Assembly (NCBI RefSeq): GCF_017377775.1
Contig: NZ_JAFVLN010000002.1
Span: 124,001 to 188,000, forward strand
Length of the DNA: 64,000 bases
Source of the DNA: Streptomyces sp. VRA16 Mangrove soil
GTDB lineage: Bacteria > Actinomycetota > Actinomycetes > Streptomycetales > Streptomycetaceae
Direction: 5' to 3'
Part shown: piece after piece, positions 63,617 through 64,000 of the stretch
Numbering within the stretch: position 1 is the stretch's first letter
How the letters are laid out: every line of letters begins with the position of its first letter
Notes under the pieces: generated by a model
Databases searched by the model: none
Told to the model about the DNA's origin: nothing
The model's input: the letters and a program-made list of their open reading frames with translations, nothing else
Translations under genes and position numbers: made by a program

Positions 63617-63710
63617 CCCGACCGCGTCCCCGGGCTGAGGCGAGGCGGAGGCGTCGAGTACCGTCCTCAGGAACAAGCAGGTGAACTGCGCTGAACAGCC
63701 CGGGGGGGCC

Positions 63711-64000
63711 ATGACGAGCACAACCACTTCGCACCCAGGCACGGTCGTGTCGGCGCAGGGCGTCGCGGGCCAGCCGGACTGCTGGACCCGCGCCGCCGAA
63801 CTGGCGGTGCAGCACCGGGAGTTGCTGCCCCGGCGCGGCGAGCGGGTCGCCGTCGTCGGCTCCGGCGCCTCCTACCCGATGGCGCGGGCCTACGCGGCGC
63901 TGCGCGAGGCGGACGGGCACGGCGAGACGGACGCGTTCAGCGCCTCGGCGTTCCTGTACGGCCGCGAGTACGACCGCATCGTCGCCATCACCCGCACCGG
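63711..64000 (+). CDS. SIS-domain sugar isomerase-type protein, 5' part
   Basis: Only the first 96 codons are visible. They contain ELAVQHRELLPRRGERVAVV followed by GSGASYPMARAYAAL, the typical first strand, phosphate-contacting loop and helix of a SIS domain as in AgaS or GlmS-like proteins. It would act on phosphosugars, perhaps amino sugars. The ATG is at 63711, with a G-rich sequence upstream. The rest is beyond the window. Confidence 0.75.
   Translation, partial: MTSTTTSHPGTVVSAQGVAGQPDCWTRAAELAVQHRELLPRRGERVAVVGSGASYPMARAYAALREADGHGETDAFSASAFLYGREYDRIVAITRT

Overview
The window reads as chromosomal DNA of a Streptomyces or close relative. GC content is very high, codon third positions are nearly all G or C, GTG starts are common, several exported proteins carry twin-arginine or lipobox signals, and the gene families (MmyB-like XRE regulators, DUF6221-like protein, BxlEFG xylobiose importer) are typical of that genus. 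No rRNA, tRNA, CRISPR array or intact mobile element was seen.

Layout. 1-7.6 kb: an edge lipoprotein, a secreted PL1 pectate lyase, an unknown gene, a ubiquitin-like/Mut7-C nuclease divergent from an orphan proteasome beta subunit, a VOC protein, a 58-residue protein behind a DNA-damage (RecA-NDp/PafBC type) promoter, a GNAT and a DUF6221-like gene. 7.7-24 kb: a probable uronate-polysaccharide locus with a 2-hydroxyacid dehydrogenase, an ABC exporter-type half transporter, two LacI paralogues, two alginate-lyase-type enzymes and a GH28-like enzyme in one minus-strand operon, decayed remnants of a sugar ABC transporter and of a glycosidase, and an intact CUT1 importer. AACCGGTT-type palindromes recur at the promoters. 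24-31.7 kb: SRPBCC protein, GH127 with an inserted LamG-like domain, SNF2 helicase, small secreted protein, XRE/MmyB regulator.

31.7-57.8 kb is a xylan island. A minus-strand bxl system (bxlR LacI, bxlE binding protein, bxlF and bxlG permeases, bxlA GH3) is followed by secreted GH10 xylanase and GH62 arabinofuranosidase, with a CE7 esterase upstream. Divergent from it is a tightly overlapped plus-strand operon: LplB/LplC-type permeases, LplA-type binding protein, GH39, DUF624 protein, GH42. This converges on a minus-strand operon: LLM flavin monooxygenase, SDR, SGNH esterase, exported GH2, cytoplasmic GH67 alpha-glucuronidase. A near-identical 13-bp element lies downstream of both the bxlE promoter and the lpl-type promoter, which suggests BxlR controls both. 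Neither importer has an ATPase gene here, so a shared MsiK-type ATPase elsewhere is likely.

57.9-64 kb: lipoate-protein ligase, a lipoprotein, a DUF89/ARMT1-like protein, an O-methyltransferase, a secreted GH30 enzyme and the start of a SIS-domain protein cut by the window edge.

Working model: GH10, GH62, GH30 and CE7 break acetylated methylglucuronoarabinoxylan into oligosaccharides. BxlEFG imports the neutral fragments and the Lpl-type system probably the acidic aldouronates. GH3, GH39, GH67 and the esterases finish hydrolysis in the cytoplasm. The LLM monooxygenase and SDR coupled to this operon are candidates for processing the released 4-O-methyl-glucuronate, a step with no assigned enzyme here; this is a hypothesis.
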